From the NCBI GenBank assembly GCA_902729315.2, contig LR746264.1, forward strand, positions 4,303,878 through 4,367,877: a DNA stretch of 64,000 nt, written 5' to 3'. The notes below the pieces were generated by a model. It made no database searches. It saw nothing but the letters and a program-made list of their open reading frames with translations, and was not told the DNA's origin. Source of the DNA: Spirodela intermedia. Taxonomy: Eukaryota; Streptophyta; Magnoliopsida; Alismatales; Araceae. The position numbers and the translations under genes are program-made. Shown one piece after another: positions 1 through 10,500 of this stretch (position 1 is the stretch's first letter; every line of letters begins with the position of its first letter).

Positions 1-237
1 CCTGTCGCCGGCCGTGAGGTGGTCCTCTCTCTTTGTTGCCGGAGTTAATGAGGTTTGATCTCGCCGCGAACGGCGTAGGAGGTGGTGCTGTTCATTACCC
101 TCCGCCAGCGGGGCGGCAGTGGGGACCGGGCGGCCGGTCTCCGCCGTCTGTCCTCCGCCGGAGAGGAGAACTCGAGCTCTGACAGAGCGGCCGCTGCCGG
201 GGATTAGCTGGAGACCGGAGGGGACCAGAGTTGACAT
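1..237 (-). CDS. Possible first exon of a GC-rich gene, cut by the window edge
   Basis: Reading on the minus strand, an ATG at 237-235 opens a frame that stays open for 79 codons to the window edge, so the ORF is incomplete. The stretch is much richer in G and C than the AT-rich DNA that starts near 300, as expected for the 5' end of a plant gene. The predicted peptide is rich in Arg, Gly, Ser and Thr and shows no motif I recognise. No promoter element was identified upstream (above 237). It could also be chance openness in GC-rich DNA; the identity is unknown. Confidence 0.3.
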   Translation of the reverse strand, partial: MSTLVPSGLQLIPGSGRSVRARVLLSGGGQTAETGRPVPTAAPLAEGNEQHHLLRRSRRDQTSLTPATKREDHLTAGDR

Positions 238-300
238 GCTCGGGCGGTGGAGCCCACCGGACTGGACTGAGCTCCTACTACTCTAAACGACCTGCCGTTT

Positions 301-935
301 AAAAAATGATAGATATACAAGTCATACGATGGGCCAAATCATTTCAATTCTCATGAGGAGATGAGCTCTTTTCCTGTTGTTTAACTGTTAAAGTGATGTT
401 GTGGTTTGATATATGGAGGAATACATTATTATCTTCAGCATAGGAAGCTTATGGTCCAATCAAGAGAGAACCTTCGGGGAAAAATATTATTTATGCAAAT
501 ATTATAATTTTTAATAATAATACCCGACATTGTTATTACCGTTTAAAAATGCCTTTTATCATGAAGATGCTACAATTCACATGTCACCAAATTAGGACGC
601 TAAAAAAGATGCTAGAAACAAGGTGAATGGGGATTTGACTTCAGGCTTTGAAAGCTTTCAGCTAAATTTTAATATACACTCATTGCCACTAATAAGGCCT
701 AAAAAAAGAGCTTAAATATGTGTACTTTCTATTTCAAATTAGGATCTCCACTTTTTCAACTTTGGTCTTTCGCTTTGCTTGTCAAATAGAAGAGAGAAAA
801 AGAATAGAGCCCTATGATCTTGATTGGAGAATAACTAAGTTTAACTTTACTTGATTTATATGAAAAAGAGTGTTTGGGATATCTTCTTCTACGTGGCCCA
901 CTTGGGCCCATTATCTTTAACCCTTCTTGTCAACA
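301..935 (+). mobile_element. AT-rich stretch ending in the 3' end of a copia-type LTR
   Basis: The sequence just before 936 ends in ACA and is followed directly by a Met-initiator PBS, so the last part of this stretch must be the end of a 5' LTR of a Ty1/copia element. The left LTR boundary cannot be fixed because the matching 3' LTR is missing from the window. Nothing else recognisable was seen between 301 and about 800. Confidence 0.45.
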
Positions 936-947
936 TGGTATCAGAGC
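936..947 (+). other. Primer-binding site, initiator tRNA-Met (copia)
   Basis: TGGTATCAGAGC is the standard 12-nt PBS of plant Ty1/copia elements, complementary to the 3' end of initiator tRNA-Met. It follows the LTR terminal CA directly and fixes the element as plus-strand. Confidence 0.88.
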
Positions 948-1014
948 CCTAGAGTTCTTTCTAGTAGTCACCACACATACCATCACCATCGTGCTGCTGT
1001 TGCATCTTTTGCAT

Positions 1015-1058
1015 GCTCTCCTCTCTCTCTCTCTCCCTCTCTCTCCCTCTCTCTCTCT
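1015..1058. repeat. CT microsatellite
   Basis: Almost uninterrupted CT/CCCT dinucleotide tract inside the copia leader. Confidence 0.9.
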
Positions 1059-1204
1059 ACATGCCATCCTCTACTGCACACTACCATTTGTTGCTTACCA
1101 CCATCAATCGTGCTATCGAAATCTGCCATTGCACCATGCACAATCAGTTCGTTGGCATTTGCCCTACTGCCGCGGCCCCTTTGTCATTGCAGTGCCCCCT
1201 CCTT

Positions 1205-1294
1205 TTGCCATCATGGCCCTTGCCATCACGGCCCTTGCCATCACGGCCCTTGCCATCACGGCCCTTGCCATTGCAGCCCTTGCCATTGCAGCAT
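1205..1294. repeat. 15-bp minisatellite, six units
   Basis: Six head-to-tail copies of a 15-bp unit (TTGCCATCACGGCCC and variants). The last two share a CATTGCAG variant, suggesting stepwise local duplication. Because 15 is divisible by 3, it produces the periodic HHGPC/ALAIT peptides in the overlapping ORFs. Confidence 0.9.
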
Positions 1295-1900
1295 CTGCTA
1301 CCGCAACCACTCTCATCGTGACATTTGCCACTTTGGCCCCTCCCGCTCTTGTAGTATCTGCTGTTGTAGTATCTCACTATATATCATGGTATTGTCTCAT
1401 ACTGCACCGCCTCCCACCACACTATCTTCTTACTACGTGCTATCTATTACTACATGTCGTCCCTTGCTACACATTATTATGTTTACATTAGTACATTATT
1501 TTTCATCGTCATTATACACTAAGATAATACATCTTCTCCACTTTAGGGACCTCAACCCACGGCCTCACTTCTAGTCGACATGTTTTTGTTGTTAGCACTC
1601 CTTCCACAGCACTCGATCACAGTACAGTTAACTCGGCTAACATACATCTTCACTGGTCTCAATTATGTGCATCAGATTTCGAGGAATTTCTTATGTCCCA
1701 TAGTCTCTTTCATCATCTAACGGATGATTTGTCAGTTATTGTTGACTCAACCTATGCTTTTTAGTCCCAAATTGACTCTGTTGTAGTCACATGGATGCTT
1801 CAAAGTATTAAGTAGACTATTGTTGAGCCTCTTGCTCATATCAAACTCACTATACAACTTTACCTCACAATCGAAATCATATATTCTAATAAAATAAATG

Positions 1901-1905
1901 TTAAT
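1901..1905. repeat. Target-site duplication TTAAT (partner 13946-13950)
   Basis: TTAAT directly before the TG of the LTR at 1906 recurs directly after that LTR's other end at 13945. This shows that 1906-13945 entered the copia element as one insertion. Confidence 0.85.
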
Positions 1906-2725
1906 TGACGTGACTTAGTTGTTGTATAATAAATCACGTAAATTTAAAATTTATAAAACTAGAAAATACGAATTTTTGGATATTTAGAAGTATTTCTGAA
2001 CAAATATATCAATTATAATTCAATAAAACTTCCAAAAATAATAGTAATTTTCTAGGTCAATCACAGGGATGTAATATAATATCAGGTAATTATTTAGATT
2101 TTTCTTCAAAGAATACTATTTTCTATGAATTTTATACTAAGAAATAAAAAGGAAATATATTTAAAATTCACGAAAAAGGGAAATAAGGGTGTGGACGTCA
2201 GGATGATGTCAGCGCCTAGCGAACACAAATTCGGCAGAAATAGAGTTCCGCTTGATAATTCTTACATAAGTGATTGCAGACAATTTAATTAATCAAATTA
2301 AGATTTGTAAAAGTCGGAAGAATCTTACTGAAATAAAGTATATCTTGGTAAATTTGAAATCAACAAATTATCACTAAATAAAATGAAAATTAAGTTGAAA
2401 GCAGAAAAATAGAGTTCCGGCGTCGCGACGGTGATGCGTCGGGGATGCACCGGAATCTTGAGTGTTTGGGAGGATAGTCCATCGATGCGTCGGCCTCGAA
2501 GGCTCTCTTTGGACAAGGATGATGTGAGCAATCTCTAGATCTCCTTGCGAAGTCTAGAGATCAATAAAATGGGTCGTCGAATCGTCTCTAATAGTTGTCA
2601 CCCGACGGAGCGGAAAAATAATGACTTTGCGGCTCTCCTGTGGTTGTCACCTGACGAAGAAGAGCTGGATGGAGGCGGGGCGTGTGTTAGGGAGTTTCAT
2701 CCTCAGGTCCGTGCAGCAAGAGGAG
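1906..2725 (-). mobile_element. Solo LTR of the Athila-type family, left half
   Basis: Begins TGACGTGACTTAG, the reverse complement of the family LTR end. It runs without interruption into LTR sequence matching 11495-12300, then is cut at 2725 by a younger copy of the same family. The other half is 13128-13945. Together the halves give about 1.64 kb, the normal LTR length of this family. No internal sequence is attached, so it is a solo LTR formed by LTR-LTR recombination. Confidence 0.85.
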
Positions 2726-4367
2726 TGACGTGACTCAGTCGTTGTATATTAAATCACGCAAATCTAAAATTTATAAAACTAGAAAATACGAATTTCTGGA
2801 TATTTAGAAGTATTTATAAATAAATATATCAATTATAATTCAATAAAAGTTCCAAAAATAGCGGTAATTTCCCAGGTCGATCACAGGGATGTAATATAAT
2901 ATTTTGTAATTATTCAGAGTTTTTCTCAATGAATACGATTTTCTATGAATTTTATACTAGGAAATGAAAAGGAAATATATTTAAAATTCACGAAAAAAAA
3001 GGAAATAAGGGTGCGGACGTCAGGATGACGTCAGTGTCTGGCGAACGCGAATCGGGCGGAAATAGAGTTCCGCTCGGCGATTCTTACGTAAGCGATTATA
3101 GACGATTTAATTAATCAAATTAAGATTTGTAAAAGCTGGAAGAATCGTAATTGAACGAAATATAGTTTGGTAAATTAAAATCACACAAAGTATCACTAAA
3201 TGAAGCATAAATTAAATTGAAAGCAGGAAAACAGAGTTCCGGCGTCGCGACGGCGATGCGTCGGCGATGCAGCGGAATCCTGAGCGTTCGGGAGGATCGT
3301 TGTGCAGTGTCCACGGCCTCGAAGGCTCTCCTTGGACAACAACGACGTGGGCAATCTCTAGATCTTCTCGCGAAGTCTAGAGATCAATGAAGTGGGTCGT
3401 CGAATTGTCTCCGGCGGCTGTCACCTGGCGGAGCGGAAAAATGGCGACTTTGCGGCTCTCCGGCGGCTGTCACCTGACGGAGAGGAGCTGGATGGAGGTG
3501 GGGCGCGTGTCTGGGAGCTGCATCCTCAGGTCCGCGCAGCAAGAGGAGGCTCTTCATCACATCCGGTACGCTCTTAGGAGGTGGCGACTCATCTCACGGC
3601 AGATCGTCCTCTTCCCGACGACGGCTTGTTCGTCGATCAATCGGAGATGATCTACTCGATGGATTCGCGATCTTTTTATCACGAATTGTTTAGTAATTTT
3701 AGTAGCAATGTTCCGTGAATCGCGTTGACGAGATTTCCGCCGATGATCCAGCGAGTCTGGTTGCTTAATCCTTCACCGGCGATCTGCAGAAAAGTCGCGA
3801 TAATCAGATAAAAATATATAAATTTTGACTCTGAGAGGATTCGAACCCGCGCCGGTTGTCCGCCCCTTCTGAGGAAGGTGTGACGCGGGTTTAGTCCGAC
3901 ATCGGTTGTGCGCCGATTTTTCAGGCAAATATATAGTAATGTTAGCTTTCTACGCAAAGTCCCTTCTCTCGCGTGTACGACCACTCCTTGCCCCACAGCC
4001 GGCTGGCCACCGGTGACGTGGAAGGGGAGTGGCGCACACGTGCCCCTATCAGTTCAAGCCGCTCGAGCCCCTGCTCGCGGCTACTCCCTGACTGAGCTTC
4101 CGACCCGCTTGCGGGCCCGGCTGGCCGACGGGTTCCCCCCATTTTGCAATATTTTAGTTTTATTTCTTTTTCTTCATTTATCTCAAAAGTAAGACTGTAA
4201 AAAATCATATAAACTCGTATAAAATCACATAATTACCCAAAAAATCACATTAATCAATTGAAAACCACTTTTCACACTTTAACACAAATATACGTCTATT
4301 TATCATCAGTTAAAGCTAAAACTATATTATTTACTAATTATTAACTCATGATAATGAAGACTTATCA
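2726..4367 (-). repeat. 3' LTR of element A
   Basis: 1642 bp, from TGACGTGACTCAG to GACTTATCA on the plus strand, that is TGATAAGTC...GTCACGTCA in element sense. It carries an antisense USE/TATA pair at 3894-3936, a GC-rich block at 3960-4140, and a conserved short sense ORF at 3120-3314. Confidence 0.92.
3894..3936 (+). promoter_or_regulatory. USE-like plus TATA pair, antisense in 3' LTR of element A
   Basis: GTCCGACATCG (3894-3904) differs at one base from the plant snRNA upstream sequence element RTCCCACATCG. TATATAG begins at 3930, leaving a 25-nt gap. The same layout occurs in the other LTR copies; see 12660-12702. Confidence 0.5.
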
Positions 4368-4380
4368 CACCCCCCAACTT
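4368..4380 (-). other. Polypurine tract next to 3' LTR
   Basis: In element sense AAGTTGGGGGGTG directly precedes the LTR TG. It is the expected primer site for plus-strand DNA synthesis. Confidence 0.9.
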
Positions 4381-5986
4381 AAATCATTGCTAGTCCCTTA
4401 GCAATGGAATTACAAAAATTTACAAATTTCAAACATCATATTTCAATACAAAAAAATAAAAATACAATTAGAAATGATGCACCTTTAGACACTTTGGACT
4501 CTTATATCAAGTCTTTAAGAATGATGTCAAGCACTTAAATGTTTAAACACTCCTTGGAATAACAATCTAGACTTCACTTCTTCTATTCACATCTTTATCA
4601 CTTTTTCACTCGTAGATGTATTTACAAGATGTTCTAATTATCAATACTCATCCAAGAATAATATTGATCCTACATTTCCCTTTTTCTATGGCTTGATTTT
4701 TGAAGTTTGCACTATATTTCTTCTTTCTCTTTTTTTTATTTTTATATATATAGTGGATAAGTAGCTTTTCCTGTCGACAAATTTCGACAATAAGAATGAT
4801 GTCTCACACCCTCTATGTGTACTTTTCATTTTCAGGGCTTTCACTTTATCCACTTATTTTGCAGCAAGTGTTTTTCTATACACGATTTTCGACAATGAGA
4901 ATGATGTCTCACACCCTCCATGTGTACTCTTCGTTTCTAGATTTTTCACATTGCTCTCTCTTTTTTTTTTCTTTTTTTTTTTTTTGAAATAAGTGATTTC
5001 TCCTCACAAGTCCTATAGATCAGGGTGCAAAAATCTCCATTAAACTCAAATGATCAATCAAATTTTCACATCAAGTAAATATTATCCATCAAGATCATGA
5101 AGTGAAAATCTGTAAAATCAAATCCATGTTATCTATCATGTATCTAAGGAGTATTCCAACATTTCATGCTACTAGATCATTCTTTTGACTCAATAATAAT
5201 CTTCCTAGTATCTTTTGGTATCAATCAATCTAATTGATTTAATTTTTCATGCATGCAATATGATGTAAGGAATTTGTAAATTAGATAGTTCTGACAGTTC
5301 TGTTTTTTGTTTTCAGTTCTATTTTAGCAGTAATAAATTTGTCAAAAATAAATCAAAACTATCTTCTTTATAGCTGTAATTTCGAATTTCAGTAATATAT
5401 GTCTAGGGGATTGAAATGTGAGAAAAGGGTCTCTATAATTTCAAATTTCGGGTTGTTTTTTTCATCTGCTGTTTTTAACAGTCTGTTGTTCCTGACAGAA
5501 AACCAGAAAATAGATGTTGCAGTTTTTCCGAATTCGGCGATTTTTTTTTATTTTTTTAGTTGTTGTTCTAAGTTGAATAAAATGCAAACACATGTTCTTA
5601 ATCGTCCTACAGCATAAATTAATAATGAATACTTCCCCCCCGACTTAAAAATGACATTGTCCTCAATGACACAAAAAAAATCGAAACAGAATATGCAGAA
5701 AATATAATTTTCAAGTAAAGCATGCATATATGCAAAGTTAAGCATTAAAAATATTGTCATAATGATAAAGCTCAGAAAGACATCACCTCAACCTCGTTTT
5801 TAATTTTCCACTTCATCTTACACACCTCCTCTTGCACTTCTTCGAAAAAAAAACAAATACAGAAACAAGTACTGCGAAATTCTAAGAAAAATAGAGCTTA
5901 AAAAAAATCAAACAGAATGAAATAAAAACCATGGGTTGCCTCCCATGCAGCGCTGAATTTAATGTCTCCAGCTGGACTCCTTGATC
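4381..5986 (-). other. Non-coding 3' region of element A
   Basis: About 1.6 kb between the integrase stop and the PPT with no credible coding sequence and no env-like ORF. It holds a second PPT-like tract at 5632-5650 and two diverged copies of a motif (CACACCCTC near 4805 and again near 4910, each preceded by TCGACAAT). The same arrangement is conserved in the non-autonomous element at 19977-21536. Confidence 0.7.
5632..5650 (-). other. Second, internal polypurine tract of element A
   Basis: In element sense the sequence reads TTTTTAAGTCGGGGGGGAAG, just after a GAGGACAATG context. It resembles the terminal PPT but lies about 1.26 kb upstream of it. An equivalent tract is present in the non-autonomous element (20313-20326) and in element D (about 47766-47788). 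Confidence 0.65.
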
Positions 5987-7306
5987 TTACTCTTGAATTT
6001 CTTTTAATAATAAAATTTCTTTTTTTGCAAGGCGTTCATGTTCTATGTAATGTTTAAGCCGCTGTCCATTTACCTTAAAGTTATGATCACTTTTAGGATC
6101 TTTAATCATTACAGCCCCATGATCATATGTCTCTTCCACCACATAAGGCCCTTTCCATTTTGATTTTAATTTTCCTGGGAATAATTTCAGCCTAGAATCA
6201 TATAACCACACTTTTTGTCCAACATCAATTTTTTTTCTGCTAATGTATTTATCATGAAAAGTTTTAGTTTTTTCTTTATATATTCTATGATTTTCATAAG
6301 CTTCATTCCTCAACTCCTCTAGTTCATGTAACTGAAAAATTCTATGCCCACCAGCTGATTTTTCATCCATACATAAATTTTTTATAGCCCATAATGCTTT
6401 ATGCTCTATTTCCATAGGAAGATGACATGGCTTTCCAAAAATGAGACGAAATGGGGACATACCTATGGGATTTTTATAAGCTGTTCTATAAGCCCATAAT
6501 GCATCTTGTAATTTCGTGGGCCAATCTTTCCTATCTGGTCTAACTATTTTTCTCAAAATTCTCTGAATTTCCCTATTTGCTACTTCAGCTTGCCCATTTG
6601 TTTGGGGATGATATGGAGTGGCTACTCTATGGTGTACTCCATTCTTTTTCAACAGTTCTCTGAAATTTTTATTTGTAAAATGTGTTCCTCCATCACTAAT
6701 AATCACTCTAGGACATCCAAATCTCGAAAAAATATTTTCCTGCACAAATTTCATCACGATTTTATGATCATTAGTTCTAGTAGGAATAGCTTCCACCCAC
6801 TTCGACACATAATCAACAGCAAGCAAAATATATTCATATTTTTCAGCTGATGGGAAGGGACCCATGAAATCTATTCCCCATACATCAAAAATTTCGACTA
6901 CTAACATGTTACTCATGGGCATTTCATCTTTTTTACTCATGTTACTTATAGATTGGCATGAAATACATGTTCTACCAAATTCTATAGAATCTCTAATGAT
7001 TGTAGGCCAATAAAAACCACACTGAAAAATTTTTGCAGCTGTTTTTCGTCCAGAGAAGTGTCCTCCACAGTTAGATGAATGGCACATGTTAATAATGCTA
7101 TGGTATTCTTCTTCAGGAACACATCTCCTTAAAATTTGATCATTGCCCAAGTAATATAAATCAGGATCATGCCAAAAATAATTTCTAATCTTAGAAAAGA
7201 AATGATTTTTTCTGTTCTTATCCCACTGTTCTGGAGTTTTTCCAGAAACCAGAAAATTAACAATATGTGCATACCATGGTGATGGTTGATGTTGAGCTGC
7301 CATCAA
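5987..7306 (-). CDS. Integrase part of element A pol
   Basis: 439 codons from the first Met; the true reading frame continues upstream into broken RNase H, so this Met is not a natural start. A zinc-binding HHCC region is visible (His69, His76, Cys114, Cys117). The catalytic core follows with Asp146 (in GIDFMG), Asp205 (in ISDGGTHF) and Glu241 (in NGQAEV), giving the DD35E spacing of retroviral-type integrases. The C-terminal part includes [11 protein letters not shown] and GPYVV, typical of the C-terminal domain of Ty3 integrases. All catalytic residues are intact. In an active element this enzyme inserts the cDNA into host DNA in the nucleus. It ends in LLKEIQE before the non-coding 3' region. 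Confidence 0.93.
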   Translation of the reverse strand: MMAAQHQPSPWYAHIVNFLVSGKTPEQWDKNRKNHFFSKIRNYFWHDPDLYYLGNDQILRRCVPEEEYHSIINMCHSSNCGGHFSGRKTAAKIFQCGFYWPTIIRDSIEFGRTCISCQSISNMSKKDEMPMSNMLVVEIFDVWGIDFMGPFPSAEKYEYILLAVDYVSKWVEAIPTRTNDHKIVMKFVQENIFSRFGCPRVIISDGGTHFTNKNFRELLKKNGVHHRVATPYHPQTNGQAEVANREIQRILRKIVRPDRKDWPTKLQDALWAYRTAYKNPIGMSPFRLIFGKPCHLPMEIEHKALWAIKNLCMDEKSAGGHRIFQLHELEELRNEAYENHRIYKEKTKTFHDKYISRKKIDVGQKVWLYDSRLKLFPGKLKSKWKGPYVVEETYDHGAVMIKDPKSDHNFKVNGQRLKHYIEHERLAKKEILLLKEIQE

Positions 7307-7577
7307 TTGTTCATCTAGAAATGCGTCTTGTAAAGGTGCTGCATTTATTCCTGTGTCACTTAATCTAGAAAGATGGTCAGCAACAGCATTCTCGAAACCT
7401 TTTTTATCTTTTATTTCTAAGTCATTCCTGCAACAATAAAATCCATCTTAATAAACGTGGCTTTGCATCTTTCTTATTTAACAGATATTTTAATGCTGCA
7501 TGATCAGTATAAATAATAATTTTAGCTCCCAAAATATATGATCTAAACCTTTCTAACGAAAATACTACAGCTAACAA
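7307..7577 (-). pseudogene. Broken RNase H to integrase linker of element A
   Basis: The upstream ORF stops at a TAG just after YTTTEK. The frame continues with [11 protein letters not shown] and a [10 protein letters not shown] motif typical of the RNase H domain, showing a single nonsense change. A little further, after LLLQE, the frame shifts by a small indel and resumes in the integrase frame. One stop and one frameshift therefore separate two otherwise open blocks; this copy cannot make a full Pol polyprotein. Confidence 0.8.
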
Positions 7578-10500
7578 CTATTTTTCAGTCGTGGTATAAT
7601 TTAATTGAGCATCGGATATAGTTTTACTAGCATATGAAATTACTATGGGTTTTGACTCTTTTGTTTGTCCTAGAACGGCCCCCACTGCATAATTCGATGC
7701 ATCACACATTATTTCAAAGGGAAGGGACCAATCAGGAGCTTGTAAAATGGGTGCCTCAGTAAGTAATCTTTTTATTACGGAAAAAGACTCAAAACATTTC
7801 TCATCAAAATTAAAAGGCATATCTTTAGATAATAGCATGGTGAGAGGTTTAGAAATCTTCGAAAAATCTTGAATAAATTTTCTGTAATAGCCTGCATGAC
7901 CCAAGAAAGATCTAATCTGTTTTACTGAATTTGGAGGTTTCATTTTAGATATAATATCAATTTTTGCTCTATCCACCTCTAAACCCCTTTTACTCACAAT
8001 ATGACCCAACACAACTCCCTCTTTAACCATAAAATGTGATTTCTCCCAACTCAAAACTAATTTTTTCTCTATGCATTTCTCAAGTACATGCTGTAAATGA
8101 TTTAAGCATTCATCAAATGATTCGCCAAAAACAGAAAAATCGTCCATAAAAATTTCCATGCATTTTCCAATCATATCAGAAAAAATAGACAGCATACATC
8201 TTTGAAATGTGGCTGGAGCATTACACAGACCAAAAGGCATGCGTTTAAAAGCAAAAGTACCAAATGGACAAGTGAAAGTTGTTTTTTCTTGATCTAAAGG
8301 GTTTATATAAATTTGATTATAACCAGAGTATCCATCCAGAAAACAAAAAAAGTTTTTTCCAGCTAATTTTTCTAGAATTTGATCAGTAAATGGTAGGGGA
8401 AAATGATCTTTTCTAGTAACTGAATTTAATTTTCTATAATCAATGCAAACTCTCCAACCGGTAGTTAGTCTTGTTTGTATTTCATCCCCATTTTCGTTTT
8501 TTATAACCGTAATCCCTGATTTTTTTGGCACTACTTGTGTAGGACTAACCCATTTGCTATCTGAAATAGAATAAATAATATCAGCAGCCAGCCACTTTAA
8601 AATTTCCTTTTTTACAATTTCCATCATGTTAGGATTTAATCTTCGTTGTGGTTCCCTACTAGTTCTAGCCCCCTCCTCTAAATATATACTATGCATGCAT
8701 ACACTCATATCAATGCCCCTTAGATCGTCCATTTTCCAGCCCATAGCTTTCTTATTTTTTCGAAGTACATCTAATAATTCTTCTTCCTGTTCATCACTCA
8801 AATCAGCTGCAATAATAACAGGAAATGAATTATTTTCCTCCAAAAACATATATTTTAAACTAGAGGGAAGAGGTTTCAACTCTAAATTCAGATGATCTTC
8901 CTCTTTCTTTTCTTCTAAATTTATATTCTCTATTTCCTCTAATTCTTTCAGCACACAGTCATCAATAACATCTGGATCATCAAAATCATCTAGAAGATCT
9001 ATGGTATGACAATCATATACTTGGGATTTCTTAATATCATTTGATATCTCAAAAATTTTAATTTCTACTGATTGATCTTCACATGAAATTTTCGCAATAC
9101 CTGTGGGAAAATCAATATTCATCTTTGCTGTGTGCAAAAATGGTCTCCCTAAGATGATTGGTGTATCATAAAACTGTCCATTAAAATCCATTTCCAGTAC
9201 TACGAAATCAGCTGGAAATTTACACCCTTTAACTGTCACTATCACATTTTCTAAAATACCTTTAGGATGTTTTATGGATCTATCAGCAAATTTTAAGGTA
9301 ACAGTAGAAGGTTTAAGATCAGAAATATTAAATTTATCACAAATACTTGCAGGTAATAAATTAATGCTAGCACCGGTGTCAAGTAATGCATTCTGAAAAA
9401 TGAATCCACCAATATCACACGAAATCAAAGGGGCACCTGTATCTCTCAATTTATATGGTAATTGATTTAATAATAATGCACTAGCATGCATAGATAATTT
9501 TTCTACTCTAGGTGCCCTTTTTGGTGTACACATTTCTTTCAAAACTCTAGCATATTCAGGAATATGTTCAATGGCAGTAAGTAAAGGAAGACTAATTTGC
9601 ACATCTTGTAAAATTTTCTTTATTTCTTCATTGTGTTCCTTTTTCTTTCTTTGTCTAGGTTCTAGAGCTTTAGGAAATGGAATGGTTGTCCTCTCTTTCG
9701 AAATTTCCTTGGTAGAATCTATAAAATCCTCTTCTACTCCTATTTGATTTTGTTTTGGGTTGTCCACGTTTTCTTTTTCTTCTAATGTTTGGGGATAAGG
9801 ATCAGCTAAGATCTTACCACTCCTTAATGCATTCACTGTCCTAACATTTTCATTTCGTGGGTTTTTTCCTAGATTCATGCTACTAGACTCCCCTTGCTGA
9901 AATCCTATTGTTGGGTGGTTCCCTGGATTTTCTATGGGCTGACTAGGTAGCTGTCCCTCTTCTCTCTTATTCCCAAGAGCCTCTATAATTTGTTTCTGGT
10001 GCAGCATCATTTGGTTCATAGTTTGTTGCATCATTTGGCTCATTTGCTGCATCATTTCCATAGCATCAGGTTGGATTTGAGAGGACTGATTTTTCTGAAA
10101 TCTGTTTTCTTGTTTTGGACAAAATTCAGAGTTTGAATTGGGTCTAAGTGCTTCTGGATTTTGAATATTATTTGGGTCTCTCCATGAAAAACTATTCCTC
10201 CAATTAGGATTATAAGAATTTGAAAAAGGTTCCCTGTTTCTATTAAAACCGTGAGCTACTTGCACTTGTTCTTGCATAGGGTGAAATGATTGATCTAAAT
10301 TATAACATTGAAATTCAGAATAATCGTTTTCACCATACATAGGACATGTACTATTCGAATTAAGTTGAGGGTTAAAAGGCTTTCTAATATTGTCAATAAG
10401 TAAATCAATTTTTTCTAATCTTTGATTAATCTGATTAACCTCATTTCTAAGTTTAGAATCATCATCATGATGCAATTCATAAATTCCTCTCTTCTTATCC

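Larger units (their letters stand above)
948..1905 (+). mobile_element. Copia element piece 1: leader and decayed gag
   Basis: After the PBS come a CT-rich leader and a low-complexity open stretch (927-1574). From about 1620, fragments resembling copia gag appear in one frame with stops: a WSQLC-like segment, then TWMLQSI in place of the usual gag hydrophobic helix. The piece stops abruptly at 1905, where a Ty3 LTR begins. The same element resumes at 13951. The large ORFs at 874-1574 are low-complexity and probably not functional proteins. Confidence 0.6.

Noticed and set aside
874-1574. Two overlapping ORFs of 205 and 215 codons
   Set aside because: They arise from CT-rich and 15-bp repeat sequence in the copia leader; no domain and both frames equally open.
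4381-5986. Possible env-like ORF downstream of integrase in element A
   Set aside because: Only short ORFs in AT-rich DNA with no signal peptide, furin site or consistent membrane segments; the equivalent region in the non-autonomous copy is also closed.
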